In this document: piece after piece, positions 33,708-43,417 of the stretch | Position numbering within the stretch: the stretch's first letter is position 1 | How the letters are laid out: every line of letters starts with the position of its first letter | Origin: an uncultured Desulfobacter sp. | Lineage (GTDB): Bacteria; Desulfobacterota; Desulfobacteria; Desulfobacterales; Desulfobacteraceae | Length of the DNA: 64,000 bases | Direction: 5' to 3' | Assembly: GCF_963666675.1 (NCBI RefSeq) | Contig: NZ_OY762929.1 | Coordinates: 3,286,001-3,350,000 of the forward strand | Program-made: the position numbers and the translations under genes | The notes under the pieces: model-generated | What the model saw: only the letters and a program-made list of their open reading frames with translations | What the model was told of the DNA's origin: nothing | Databases searched by the model: none

Positions 33708-36590
33708 CTACTTCACGATCATTTTACTGCTATTATCCAAAACGTCCCTTACTTTTTTAGCCAGTTCGTTTTTGTTCAGCGGTTTCATCACAAATGCTTT
33801 TATACCCATTTCCAACGCCTTTGTTTCAGACATTCGGGAGCTGTAGCCGCTGCACACCATTGTCGGCATTTTAGAATTTACTGACAGTATCTCTTCAATC
33901 AACTGATCTCCAGGCATCATTGGCATCGCCATGTCTGAAATTACAAGGTCGAATCGATCCGGCTCGGCTTTTATCATTTCCAATGCTTTTTTCGGGTCAG
34001 TTGTTGAATGCGCATCATATCCCAGCGATTCAAGGTGACGTTTGCCCAGTTTGGCGATTGAAGGCTCATCATCAACATAAAGGACACGCTCTCCTTTGCC
34101 AGGTAGAGCGTTTTTTTGCTCTCGATCTTCATCAACGAGTCCTTCATAGGCCGGCAATAGAATGGTAAATGTAGTTCCCTCACCTTTAGCGCTTTCACAG
34201 GTAATTAATCCACCATGATTTTCAATGATTCCATGGACAACTGCCAATCCGATACCGCTTCCTTTTCCTACATCTTTTGTTGTGAAATAAGGCTCGAAAA
34301 TTCTATCAAGAATTTTTTGGGGCATGCCGCTTCCGTTGTCTCTTACCATTAGTTTGATATATTTGCCTTTAGGCAATTTATGAGCCGAAACACCATTGTG
34401 TTGATCTACCTCAGAGTTGCGAAGTTCAATGTTGATTATTCCACCTGATATTGGCAGCGCATCGATGGCATTACTGCACAAGTTAATCAGTATTTGATTG
34501 ATTTGGGTCGCATCACCCAAAATGGGGAGGCAATTTGGGGAGATCTTATCTCTGATTTCTATATTTGTTGGCGTTGTTGATCGGATCAATTTTAGAGATT
34601 CTGTTACAACAGACATTATATCAATAGGCTTTTTAGTCGAATCGTCCTGGCGGCTGAATGTCAGCAAGTGCCTTACAATATCCCTGGCCCTAAGCCCTGC
34701 CACGCGGATCTCCTCACAGTTTTCTCTGGATATGCTCCATTTCGGCAGATCTTCCATGATGAGTTCATTGTTTCCAATGATAATACTTAAAATGTTGTTG
34801 AACTCATGTGCGATACCGCCGGCTAAGTTCCCTATGGACTCAAGCTTCTGCGATTGAAGCAGTTGGTTCTCGAGCTTTTTTCTCTCTGATATGTCCACAT
34901 GAGTGCCGATAAGTCTAACTGCTTTATTGTTTTTATCAAAAATGGCATTTGCTCTGGATAGGATATCGACCCAATGTCCATCTTTGTGCTTCATTTTAAA
35001 TTCCAATTCAAATCTGTCGCGTTGCTTGTTAATGAGTTCATTCTGCATTTTCCATGAGCGTTTAACATCCTCAGGGGCTGTCAGTGTTTCCCAGACAGAA
35101 AAGTCGTTAGGCAATTCGTCATTCTCATAACCCAGCATTCGTTTCCATACAGGCGAATAATAAATTTCATTGGTTTCCAGATTCCAGTCAAAAAGGCCAT
35201 CGTTGGCAAATTCCATGGCAAGCACAAACCTTTCTTCACTTTCCCTTAATGCACTTTCAGCTTTTTGCCGGTCTGTGATGTCTCTTCCTGCCACATATGT
35301 TGTTCCATCTGCCTCGGCTGGGGTCGCATGCCATTCTATGGTTCGATAGGATCCATCTTTACAACGATAGCGATTCACAAATCCGGAAATGGGTTGGCCG
35401 GATTGCATCGTTCTGACGAGGTCTGCTGTCGGATTGTGGTCATCCGGATGTATGAAATCCATGTAAGGTCTTGACAAAAACTCATCTAACGGGCGCCCAA
35501 ATATTTTATAAGCAGGATTTACCCGTTTATAATATCCGTCCCTAACATTACCCACACCGATCAAATCCGGTGAAAGTTCAAAGATGCGATTCAGTTCCTG
35601 CTCTGCCTGTTTTAAATCGGAGATATCCGTCATCGTGCCAACCATCCGAAGAGGACCTCCCTCAGGAGACTTTTCAACGACTCGTCCCCGGCCTAAAACC
35701 CATTTCCATTCGCCTCCTTTCGTCCGAAGCCGATGTTCTTTATTCCAAGAAAGTGTTTTTCCTTCCAAATGCTTTTCGATGGATGAAAGAACACCAGGTT
35801 TATCATCAGGGTGAATCCTGGATTCCCAAAATTCATAGGCCGGTTTTACAGCGTCTTCTTTTAAAATAGTTTGCCAGCTCTTACTATAGTGAACCTTGCC
35901 TGTTTGTATCTGCCAATCCCATATTCCGTCTGCGGTCGCATCCATTGCCAAGCGGTATTTTTCTTCATTTTTTTTCAATTCATTTCGTGTTTTCTGAAAA
36001 TAAATCATCAACATTCCCAAAGCGACGACAAATTCAAGCATTGCCCCTAAAAGATATCCCCATGGTGCAAGCCATAATACGGGTCGAAGAAATGGATAGT
36101 CTGCCTTATGGATACCCCATAAGATAAAAGCGCCACCAACAAGAGCGCTCTCTTTTTTTTCATGCCTGCCTGTTTTCAAAAACAATATACCGGTTGTAAT
36201 GTAAATAATGGCTAAAAATGAAAACGTAGGCAGAGTGATAAAAAGAAATGAAAAGTTCTCTATAATACTGGCAATAATCCACCCAATATTGGCGATCGTC
36301 AGATAAACCCAGGTCTTTGGAAACTTTTTATCAATATAACAATAGGTTCCCCATAAAAATATTATTCCGCTTATGAGTGTGGTGATCTGATTTCCGATTA
36401 AAAAAATTGGACTTTTATACCCTTGAATTAAAAACAGCATAAAGATGAATCGAGTGGTATAGATCGCCCAGCTTATTGTCCAAATTCCGAGATATTTTTT
36501 ATGATCAGTAAGATATAGATAAAAATAGGTGAGCGATAAAAGAATCGTCCCGATCATTGTCGCGATAACTGATGGAAACAGCCAATTCAT
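33708..36590 (-). CDS. membrane hybrid histidine kinase with three PAS domains
   Basis: A 960-aa protein. Residues ~1-200 contain about seven membrane segments. Three PAS/PAC units follow (about 210-330, 330-450 and 455-580; for example YRLAMDATADGIWDWQIQTG). The HisKA H-box is LAGGIAHEFNNILSII (around residue 595), the HATPase carries QILINLCSNAIDAL, VRDNGSGMP and GKGSGIGLAVVHGI, and the C-terminal receiver has LYVDDEPS, LVISDMAMPMM (phospho-acceptor Asp) and FVMKPLN. It would autophosphorylate and pass the phosphate to its own receiver. No separate response regulator is next to it, so the output is unknown. Confidence 0.95.
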   Translation of the reverse strand: MNWLFPSVIATMIGTILLSLTYFYLYLTDHKKYLGIWTISWAIYTTRFIFMLFLIQGYKSPIFLIGNQITTLISGIIFLWGTYCYIDKKFPKTWVYLTIANIGWIIASIIENFSFLFITLPTFSFLAIIYITTGILFLKTGRHEKKESALVGGAFILWGIHKADYPFLRPVLWLAPWGYLLGAMLEFVVALGMLMIYFQKTRNELKKNEEKYRLAMDATADGIWDWQIQTGKVHYSKSWQTILKEDAVKPAYEFWESRIHPDDKPGVLSSIEKHLEGKTLSWNKEHRLRTKGGEWKWVLGRGRVVEKSPEGGPLRMVGTMTDISDLKQAEQELNRIFELSPDLIGVGNVRDGYYKRVNPAYKIFGRPLDEFLSRPYMDFIHPDDHNPTADLVRTMQSGQPISGFVNRYRCKDGSYRTIEWHATPAEADGTTYVAGRDITDRQKAESALRESEERFVLAMEFANDGLFDWNLETNEIYYSPVWKRMLGYENDELPNDFSVWETLTAPEDVKRSWKMQNELINKQRDRFELEFKMKHKDGHWVDILSRANAIFDKNNKAVRLIGTHVDISERKKLENQLLQSQKLESIGNLAGGIAHEFNNILSIIIGNNELIMEDLPKWSISRENCEEIRVAGLRARDIVRHLLTFSRQDDSTKKPIDIMSVVTESLKLIRSTTPTNIEIRDKISPNCLPILGDATQINQILINLCSNAIDALPISGGIINIELRNSEVDQHNGVSAHKLPKGKYIKLMVRDNGSGMPQKILDRIFEPYFTTKDVGKGSGIGLAVVHGIIENHGGLITCESAKGEGTTFTILLPAYEGLVDEDREQKNALPGKGERVLYVDDEPSIAKLGKRHLESLGYDAHSTTDPKKALEMIKAEPDRFDLVISDMAMPMMPGDQLIEEILSVNSKMPTMVCSGYSSRMSETKALEMGIKAFVMKPLNKNELAKKVRDVLDNSSKMIVK

Positions 36591-36744
36591 AACAACCTTG
36601 GTAAAAGTTTGTGACTGGAATAAAAGGTTTATGCAACCAACTATAACTATAATTTCAGATTGTTACAATTCTTTTTTTACTAATATTTAAAATGAAGAAT
36701 TACAGCTGGCCTTATATTTTTATTTCAAATTTATGCAGAAAAAA

Positions 36745-36771
36745 GAAACGGGGACAAAAGAAACGGGGACA
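36745..36771. repeat. tandem GAAACGGGGACA repeat next to the RAYT remnant
   Basis: GAAACGGGGACA occurs at 36745-36756 and 36760-36771 and is followed by GACCACG. A related AATAGGGGACATG lies on the opposite flank (minus strand, ~37220-37232). Such GGGGACA sequences often flank REP-associated tyrosine transposases. Confidence 0.5.
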
Positions 36772-36780
36772 GACCACGTT

Positions 36781-37219
36781 TTAAGTCTGTTTCTTCGGCC
36801 TTCCAGCTTTTCCAGGAATAACGCGCCTGCCAAGCATTTCACTGATTTCATCCTGAAATCGTTTTGCACCTAAAGCAAAGTTTCCATTTGTCGCTTTCCT
36901 GATTTGATCAATTTCCCCAGGATCCAGATTATGGCGGAATAATTCTCTGTAAGCTGATCGCCTATCCTCTTCAGTCCCCCCAAGTTCATGATAAAGCAAA
37001 TGGGGTTTTATTAAAGCCGATTTCTCGCCTTGTCCGTTGTAACCATAACTCGACCATCGAAATTCCCCTGGATGTTTCACAATACCGGCCCGGACCGGAT
37101 TCAACTCAATATATCCGCTGACAGGTTAAAAGATAGGTTTCCTCCTGAATAAGGCAGGATCGGTACCTGCCTTCCCACAGGGTACCGGTTCGTTTGTAAC
37201 TGCGGTTGATATACTGTAC
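36781..37219 (-). pseudogene. degenerate REP-associated tyrosine transposase (RAYT), 5' truncated
   Basis: The 107-codon C-terminal part starts NPVRAGIVKHPGEFRWSSYG and ends with RRVIPGKAGRPKKQT, typical of IS200-like/RAYT transposases. Upstream, in another frame, the expected preceding block is readable (QYINRSYKRTGTLWEGRYRS). One extra base near 37112 (CAGCGGATATATTGAG) breaks the frame. The N-terminal half, with the HUH motif and its catalytic tyrosine context, is missing beyond 37219. The gene is therefore dead. Confidence 0.8.
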
Positions 37220-37243
37220 ATGTCCCCTATTTTCCGATTTAGC

Positions 37244-38056
37244 TCATAATTGTTCTTGTGCTTTTTTAAATTTTGCCAGCGGTGCCATTCTGGCTTTATT
37301 CAGGCTGAAAGTTCCGTCTGCTACAGTATAGTTGTCCGCCTTAAGAACGGCTTTGATGAACTGCGCAGCTGTTTCCATGTTGTCGCAGGCCATCAGGGTG
37401 GATATCATTGCTGTATCATCAATATCAATACGCTGGTTTGGTTTTAGTGTGTAGGCTGCGTTGAATGCGTTGCACCCGTCATTGCCTGTGACCGAAGCGT
37501 TGTCACTGTTAAATGTCAGGTGCGGGGTCTTTTCCATGGAAATTTTTGCGCCGTTAAGTTCCACCAGTACCCATGTAATATTTTCAATGTCTGGATCGAC
37601 GGCATTTTTCATCAGCTGATATTTTTGCGCTGAATCACCTGCGATCATATTGCCGTTGCGGTCCAGGTGGAATAAAATATTTTCGCCCACCTTATACCTG
37701 CCGGTTTTGCCCCGGCTTTCAGCAAGGGTAATGGTGCTCCCCTGATCATCCCACTGGATGGTGCCCTGGGAAAACCTTGATCTGCTATCTTTGCCAAGAT
37801 ATTTGACGGCCTTGGTAAAGGTGTTGTCCTTGCGCAGGGTGATTCTTGTCTGTATCCCCTGACAGTCCGCACAGGGCAGCACGCCATTGTAGGTGCCGTA
37901 CCAGTCCAGGGAATCCCGGCTTGAATGGTTGTCTGCAGTGTTCTGTACGGCTGTTGCTGTACCTGCGTTGCTTTGGGTCTTTTGGGTTGCAGGGGCGCAG
38001 CCTAAACTGCAAAGCAGAAGAACTGCCAGAATTGATGCCAATAGTGTTGTTTTCAT
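37244..38056 (-). CDS. lipoprotein with NlpE N-terminal and META (HslJ-like) domains
   Basis: A 270-aa protein. The lipobox is LLLCSLGCAP, with lipid attachment at Cys20. Residues ~48-150 form an NlpE-like domain (LDWYGTYNGVLPCADCQGIQ, including the CxxC). Residues ~155-265 are a META domain (ITWVLVELNG ... DNASVTGNDGCNAFNAAYTL). NlpE homologues signal envelope or copper stress, and META-domain proteins are often linked to heat or redox stress. The two-domain fusion points to an outer-membrane stress lipoprotein; the ligand is unknown. Confidence 0.9.
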   Translation of the reverse strand: MKTTLLASILAVLLLCSLGCAPATQKTQSNAGTATAVQNTADNHSSRDSLDWYGTYNGVLPCADCQGIQTRITLRKDNTFTKAVKYLGKDSRSRFSQGTIQWDDQGSTITLAESRGKTGRYKVGENILFHLDRNGNMIAGDSAQKYQLMKNAVDPDIENITWVLVELNGAKISMEKTPHLTFNSDNASVTGNDGCNAFNAAYTLKPNQRIDIDDTAMISTLMACDNMETAAQFIKAVLKADNYTVADGTFSLNKARMAPLAKFKKAQEQL

Positions 38057-38100
38057 TGTGTTCCCTTTCGGCGTAAGCTCTGCCTGTTTATGAGATAGTG

Positions 38101-38440
38101 TTATAGAATGGCCAACCTGCCTGCAATAAACGCTTTCATGACCTTGATTGCCCGGTCTGTTTCAGCGCCCGCTTGGAGTGCAAAGTTGTGTGGCATGTCG
38201 GCAAACCATTCAATTTCAGCCACACCGTTGGCATTCCGGTAAGCTTTTACAAACTGGTCTGCGGAGGAAAGAGGCAGGTTGGCGTCCTCACTCAATGTTA
38301 CTCATCCGTTGGCTGAGTAAACGCTTTGGCCTTCCTTGGGTGCTTGGGCCCTTTTCCGTGCTCTGTGCAAAGGACGAGGATGCTGCTGCAACTGCGATTC
38401 CAAGAGAGGTGTTCTTTATAAATTCACGTCGCGTAACCAT
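38101..38440 (-). pseudogene. internally deleted alpha/beta hydrolase
   Basis: ATG 38440 starts a signal-like sequence (MVTRREFIKNTSLGIAVAAA, an RR-containing export signal) that stops after ~50 codons. In another frame the last 60 residues of a hydrolase follow (IEWFADMPHNFALQAGAETD, then a RAIKVMKAFIAG end). The His in MPHNFA would be the catalytic histidine of an acetyl-esterase-like hydrolase. Roughly 200 middle residues, including the serine nucleophile, are gone. The pieces fit one gene that lost its centre. Confidence 0.7.
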
Positions 38441-38603
38441 ACTGATCGTTCCTTTATATGAAAGTGCCTATAAATTACTAAGTTACTTTCATTTTTTGTT
38501 GTGGGGCGAGCCTGGGTGTTGATAGACCAGGTCGGCCCATGGCCGTTATTAGCTATTTTCATTGGAAAGCCGGGTTTTAGATAACAAGATTTAATTCCCT
38601 CAA

Positions 38604-40346
38604 TTAAACAGAACTGTTGAGCAGATGCTCTTTGGCAATTTTCTGGGTAAAAATAAATATACGTTGAAATTTATCTGCCAGAGACATTTCTATTTGAATA
38701 TTTTTCATGGCATTGGTGGTGTTTCGCCCAAGTCGTTCTGATTTACGGTTGATAAAGGCCTTCTGAAGACGGGCAATCTCGGGTTTCAAATCCAGTATCC
38801 GGGTTGCCGCATCAAGGTCTTTATCGTGTATTAACGGTACGAGAAGCTCAACAGAGTGAGAAACATTACTATAAATTCCCCCAAGAAGTTCCCGGGTTTT
38901 TTCACTTGGATTGTGGCCATCTTCCCGTGATCGTCTGACAAGTTCTACAAAATTGATTAAAATGACATCAGCAAGACTTGCAAGCGTTATTGTACTCAGC
39001 ATCAGACATTGATGCTCCATGCTCTCCTCTTCTGATAAAGTCCCGGCTTTTATTTTTGCTAAATATTCAAGGCACTCTTTTTCAAGAATGTCTATTTTAT
39101 CATCCTCACCAGCCAGCCGGTTGATAGCTTCATAGTCACTTTCCCTGAACGACGCTTCAAAGCGCTGCATCATATCAATAATAATCCCGGCAGTACGGGC
39201 AATCTCTTTTCTCACGCCGTCAAAAGCAAGCTTCGGGACTTCCAGAAAGCTGCGGTCCAGATACAACGACTCGATGAGCGGTACAGGTTTTGGGCCATCT
39301 TTCACTACTTTGTTTGCTAACTTGGCAAAAACAGTGGTGAAAGGTAAAAATAAAATCGTATTCAATATATTAAAAATCGTATTGGCATTGGCAATCTGCC
39401 GGGGAACTTCAGCCGCCATTTTTACCGCACCTTCCAGCTCCGGGCTGACGGGTGAAACCGCCGTGGCCATTGAAGCCAGAAAAGAGATAAACGGCAGCCA
39501 GATAACCACGCCTAAAACGTTAAATGCAACATGAACAACCGCTGCTCTAACCGCCTCAACAGGTTTTCCCAATGACGCCATTAATGCGGTGATGCACGTT
39601 CCGATATTGGCGCCTAAAGCCAGGGAAATACCGGTGTTAAGGGTTAAAATGCCCCCGGCGGCCATGGCAATGGCGATGCCTACCGTTGCTGACGAGGATT
39701 GAACAAGACCGGCAAATACCGCGCCTGCCAGGATACCCATAGCGGGCTGCTCCAAATTTTCAAGCAGGTTTAAAAACGGTGGATAGTCCCGGAGAGGATA
39801 CATGGCATCGCTCATCACAGCCATGCCGAAGAATACAAGCCCAAGCCCCATGACCATGGCACCATAATTTTGAAAATGCTCTCGTTTGGAGGCAAAGAGC
39901 ATAAAAAAACCAACTGCCACGGGTATGAGTGAATATTGTGAAATATTAAACGCCAGCATCTGCCCTGTGATCGTAGAGCCGATGTTCGCTCCCATAATCA
40001 CCCCGACCGACTGCTCAAGGCTCATAGCACCGGCTGTTACAAAACCGACAACAAGCACCGTGGTAACCGAGGAAGAGTTGAGGACACCTGTAACAATTGC
40101 CCCGGTGAAAGCCCCTGCAATTCTATTTGAGGTCAGCTTTGACAACAGGGTCTTTAGCGTATTTCCGGCAATTGTCTTCAAACCGGTTGAAAGTTGTTCA
40201 AGACCAAACAAAAAAAGGGCAAGTCCTCCAAACAACCCGGTTAGAAGCATCATTAGATTAATAGATGCTTTCTGGGATGCATAAGCGGGAAAAGGGCAGA
40301 GCATTAGCAAACAGATACAGATGAAAAGAACGTTTTTTTTGGGCAT
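38604..40346 (-). CDS. Na+/phosphate symporter with PhoU-like tail
   Basis: A 580-aa inner-membrane protein with a cleavable signal-like start (ending YASQ). It has the two inverted Na/Pi repeats with glutamine-serine motifs (VLNSSSVTTVLVVGF and AGLVQSSSATVGIAI). From residue ~340 on it is a soluble PhoU-like helical domain (DMMQRFEASFRESDYEAINR), common in bacterial NptA/YjbB-type proteins, where it may sense phosphate. It is followed upstream by a tiny symporter remnant and the SLC13 permease. Confidence 0.93.
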   Translation of the reverse strand: MPKKNVLFICICLLMLCPFPAYASQKASINLMMLLTGLFGGLALFLFGLEQLSTGLKTIAGNTLKTLLSKLTSNRIAGAFTGAIVTGVLNSSSVTTVLVVGFVTAGAMSLEQSVGVIMGANIGSTITGQMLAFNISQYSLIPVAVGFFMLFASKREHFQNYGAMVMGLGLVFFGMAVMSDAMYPLRDYPPFLNLLENLEQPAMGILAGAVFAGLVQSSSATVGIAIAMAAGGILTLNTGISLALGANIGTCITALMASLGKPVEAVRAAVVHVAFNVLGVVIWLPFISFLASMATAVSPVSPELEGAVKMAAEVPRQIANANTIFNILNTILFLPFTTVFAKLANKVVKDGPKPVPLIESLYLDRSFLEVPKLAFDGVRKEIARTAGIIIDMMQRFEASFRESDYEAINRLAGEDDKIDILEKECLEYLAKIKAGTLSEEESMEHQCLMLSTITLASLADVILINFVELVRRSREDGHNPSEKTRELLGGIYSNVSHSVELLVPLIHDKDLDAATRILDLKPEIARLQKAFINRKSERLGRNTTNAMKNIQIEMSLADKFQRIFIFTQKIAKEHLLNSSV

Positions 40347-40436
40347 GGAATCTCCGGATTAAAAGGCCATGGGTAAAAATCCACATTAACAATAATCCAA
40401 TTGCCTTGACTGATGCAAGTCGAATATTAAAAGCGC

Positions 40437-40565
40437 TTAATGTGGTTTAAATTGGGAATCAGAAAGCAGGCCAAAGCCAAAAGGAGAGAGAATCATGCCA
40501 AAAATCACGCCCAACACCATGGCAACCATTACCATGAACCAAAGTTCTTTGTGAAACTTTTTCAT
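40437..40565 (-). pseudogene. 42-aa membrane ORF, N-terminal stub of a dicarboxylate/cation symporter
   Basis: ATG 40565 has GGAAAGGA upstream. The product MKKFHKELWFMVMVAMVLGV, followed by an IFGMILSPFGFG segment, looks like the first helix of a DAACS (GltP/DctA-type) symporter and then stops. It may be a truncated gene or a retained single-span microprotein. Its intact ribosome site and operon position between two anion transporters are notable. Confidence 0.5.
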
Positions 40566-40628
40566 TTTTTCCTTTCCTGGGCTTATGGGTATAAAATATA
40601 AATAATCTCCTGTTAAATTTTCGTCACT

Positions 40629-42482
40629 TTAAAACGGCCAGATGATAGGGATTAAAAGCAGGCTAACGGCAAGGAATATCGCAACCAAAGGCGTTCCTGT
40701 CTTTAAATAATCGTTGAAGCTGTACCCTCCGGGTGTCATTACCATTAAATTTGTTGTCGTGCCGATGGGGGTAAGAAACGCGGTGGAGGCGCTAACCGAC
40801 ACGGCAATCAGCAACGGGTAAGGAGACAAACCGGAAAGTTCGGCGGCATTTAATACAATAGGCGCCATCAACACGGCTGTTGCTGTATTATTTATTACCT
40901 GGCTGAAAAACGAAGTAAGCAGAAAAACCCCGGCCATCAATGCAAGCGGATGGATTGAACCCAATACATTTACCAGTCCTTCGGCCATCAATTTTGCCCC
41001 GCCTGTGGTCTCCAGGGCCAGGCTAAGCGGGATCATAGAGGCGATTAATACGATACTTTGCAACCCCAGGGAGTTATAGGCCTGCTTCATATCCAGACAT
41101 CTGCCCAGCACCATTACCACAGCCGTGATCACAGCGGCAGTCACTGTGGCAACCCACCCTGTAACCATCATAAAAATCATGGCAACCAGGCTTGCCACGG
41201 CAATGATTGATTTAAGGGACAGGACCACAACTTGTTTTGACAGCTCCTCCGGGCTGCCGATGACGGCAAATTTATCCCCATGGCCACGCAACAACTCAAG
41301 ATCCTTCCAAAGACCTCTAACCAGGAGCGCATCCCCCACCTCAAACCGGCTTTTACCCCGGTGAATTGCCCGGCCATCACGCAGAAGAGAAACCGCCTGT
41401 ATACCATATTTTTGCCACAACCCCACTTCACTTATCCGTTTTCCCAAATATGCCGAGCGGGGAGTAATGAAAAGCTCTGCCATCCCAACCTCAGAACTGA
41501 CAAACAGCGCAGACTGCTCAGCTTTGCCCAAGGGGATCTGCTTAATGTGAATCCCTTTGTCGTCAGCAGCCTGGCGAACCGCCTTCGAAGCACCTTTGAG
41601 GATCAGCTTATCCCCATTTAAAATAATCGTGTTCTGATCAGGGCGTTCTATCGTTTCCTCTTTTCCACGTTTTTTTTGCTCAACACGGCCAGCTCTTTCA
41701 ACCTGTAAAACACTGACATTATAGTCAGCACCCAAAGCACAGGTCCCCAGCGTTTTCCCTACCATTGGAGAATTTTCAGGAATCTGTGCGGCAAAAAGTT
41801 TGCCGTCAAGTAAGAATGTATCCACCATTCCCTGCATGGCATGTTCGAGATCTTCAGGCCTGCCTCCTGCATTATTTTCAGGAAGCAGCCACTGGCCGAC
41901 AAACAACATGTATAATACCGCAACGCCCAAAAGGGGCAGCCCGATATAACCATACTCAAAAAAGCTGAATGGTGTATATCCTGCGGCACGCAACGCATCA
42001 CTGACAACAATGTTGGGCGGTGTCCCTGTCAGGGTCAGCAACCCACCGGCGTTGGCAGCAAAGGCCAAGGGGATAAGTAATTTTGAAGGCCGGCTATCAA
42101 TCCGCCACGCAATGGCAACAACCGCCGGCAACAAAGTTGCCACGGTCCCGGTGTTGCTGATAAACGCAGAGAGAAATGCGGTCCCGATCATCATGACACC
42201 CATGACTCTGCCCCAATTGCTTCCTGCCAGAACGACCACCTGACGGGCAAGCCACGCTGTAACACCCGTCCGGGATAATCCTTCTCCTACAACAAACAGG
42301 GCGGCAATCATGATGACGGTGGAATTTGAAAACCCGCTGAACGCTTCGTTCGTTGTCAGTACGCCTCCCAGAAGAAGTGCCAGCATGGATATTAACGCAA
42401 CCAGATCCGAACGAAGTCTGCCCCAGATAAAAAAGACAATGGTAAGAAAAAGTACGATAAAAGTGAAATTGATAGGATTCAT
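40629..42482 (-). CDS. SLC13-family permease with RCK_C (TrkA-C) insert
   Basis: A 617-aa inner-membrane protein of the DASS/SLC13 group (sulfate or dicarboxylate uptake with Na+). The signature SNTGTVATLLPAVVAIA and the loop LTLTGTPPNIVVSDALR are present in the first half, and NNTATAVLMAPIVL with IGTTTNLMVMTPGG in the second. Two TrkA-C-like regulatory domains lie between (around residues 215-370). For a sulfate-respiring organism, sulfate uptake is a reasonable guess, but the sequence does not decide the substrate. Confidence 0.92.
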   Translation of the reverse strand: MNPINFTFIVLFLTIVFFIWGRLRSDLVALISMLALLLGGVLTTNEAFSGFSNSTVIMIAALFVVGEGLSRTGVTAWLARQVVVLAGSNWGRVMGVMMIGTAFLSAFISNTGTVATLLPAVVAIAWRIDSRPSKLLIPLAFAANAGGLLTLTGTPPNIVVSDALRAAGYTPFSFFEYGYIGLPLLGVAVLYMLFVGQWLLPENNAGGRPEDLEHAMQGMVDTFLLDGKLFAAQIPENSPMVGKTLGTCALGADYNVSVLQVERAGRVEQKKRGKEETIERPDQNTIILNGDKLILKGASKAVRQAADDKGIHIKQIPLGKAEQSALFVSSEVGMAELFITPRSAYLGKRISEVGLWQKYGIQAVSLLRDGRAIHRGKSRFEVGDALLVRGLWKDLELLRGHGDKFAVIGSPEELSKQVVVLSLKSIIAVASLVAMIFMMVTGWVATVTAAVITAVVMVLGRCLDMKQAYNSLGLQSIVLIASMIPLSLALETTGGAKLMAEGLVNVLGSIHPLALMAGVFLLTSFFSQVINNTATAVLMAPIVLNAAELSGLSPYPLLIAVSVSASTAFLTPIGTTTNLMVMTPGGYSFNDYLKTGTPLVAIFLAVSLLLIPIIWPF

Positions 42483-42801
42483 TTATTTTTCTTTGGTTCA
42501 GGAATTCTTTTTTTAAGGATTTGAAAGTTTCACGTAATACACCCAAGGTTACAATTGACTTAATTTCGTCATGAATCTTGACATTGAATATGTCTTCCAT
42601 GCCACGGGAAGTCAAGTGTTAGGTTCACGAAGACCCTTTTGTTTGGAATAATTGTCTTTCCACTTGACACAGAACAGCTCCCTATCCTAAGTATCTTTTA
42701 TAGTTTCAACACAGGTAAAAAAGCCATCGTCCCAATGCGTTTAATATTTGTTCTTTCAGATAAAAGATAATCAATTAATTAATTACAGGAGTTGAAAGCT
42801 C

Positions 42802-43401
42802 ATGAAAAAACCGTTTTACCGTCTAACCTTAAGTCTATTACTACTAATGCCGGCGTTGATGCTTGCATCCGGATGTGCATCCGTAAAGGTGAAAACAGAT
42901 TTTGACGCTGAATACGATTTCAGCACGTTGCAAACCTATCGCTGGGCAACGGGGAAAGAACTGAACCCCGACGACGTTCTGGCTAAAAATCCATTGCTTC
43001 GCAAACGCTTTGTCAAATCGGTCGACAACGTCATGGCCGGGAAAGGATTCTCTCTGCTGGATTCAGGAGATGCGGACTTTGTCATCGTCATGCACGCGGG
43101 CGCCAAGGAAAAAGTCCGGGTGGATCAAACGCCCGGGGCAGCCGGCATGGGATTTCACGGGAGAAGATACTACCGCGGCTGGTATGATCCATGGTGGGGC
43201 GCCTACGGCAACACAACCACCGTCAGCCACTATACCGAAGGAACCTTGGTGATCGACATCGTGCCTTGGAAAACCAAGGAACTGGCCTGGCGCGGCATGG
43301 GCACAAAAACGATTGGTGAATACAACAGCGAAAAACAGCAAAAAGGCATCGATGCGGTGGTCACAAAAATATTAAACGACTTCCCGCCAAAGAGACAGTG
43401 A
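42802..43401 (+). CDS. DUF4136 lipoprotein
   Basis: A 199-aa lipoprotein (lipobox MLASGCASV, Cys25) with a DUF4136 domain: the early strand VKVKTDFDAEYDFSTLQTYR, then DADFVIVMHAGAKEKVRV and the late EGTLVIDIVPWKTKELAWRG. DUF4136 proteins are secreted or outer-membrane lipoproteins of unknown role. ATG 42802 has AGGAG upstream. It is convergent with the membrane operon that follows. Confidence 0.92.
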   Translation: MKKPFYRLTLSLLLLMPALMLASGCASVKVKTDFDAEYDFSTLQTYRWATGKELNPDDVLAKNPLLRKRFVKSVDNVMAGKGFSLLDSGDADFVIVMHAGAKEKVRVDQTPGAAGMGFHGRRYYRGWYDPWWGAYGNTTTVSHYTEGTLVIDIVPWKTKELAWRGMGTKTIGEYNSEKQQKGIDAVVTKILNDFPPKRQ

Positions 43402-43417
43402 TCTATTGAAAGCTGTA

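Noticed and set aside
42097..42615. 172-codon minus-strand ORF overlapping the SLC13 gene start
   Set aside because: Most of it is the antisense-independent alternate frame of the SLC13 gene; the unique 5' part has no family resemblance or good start.
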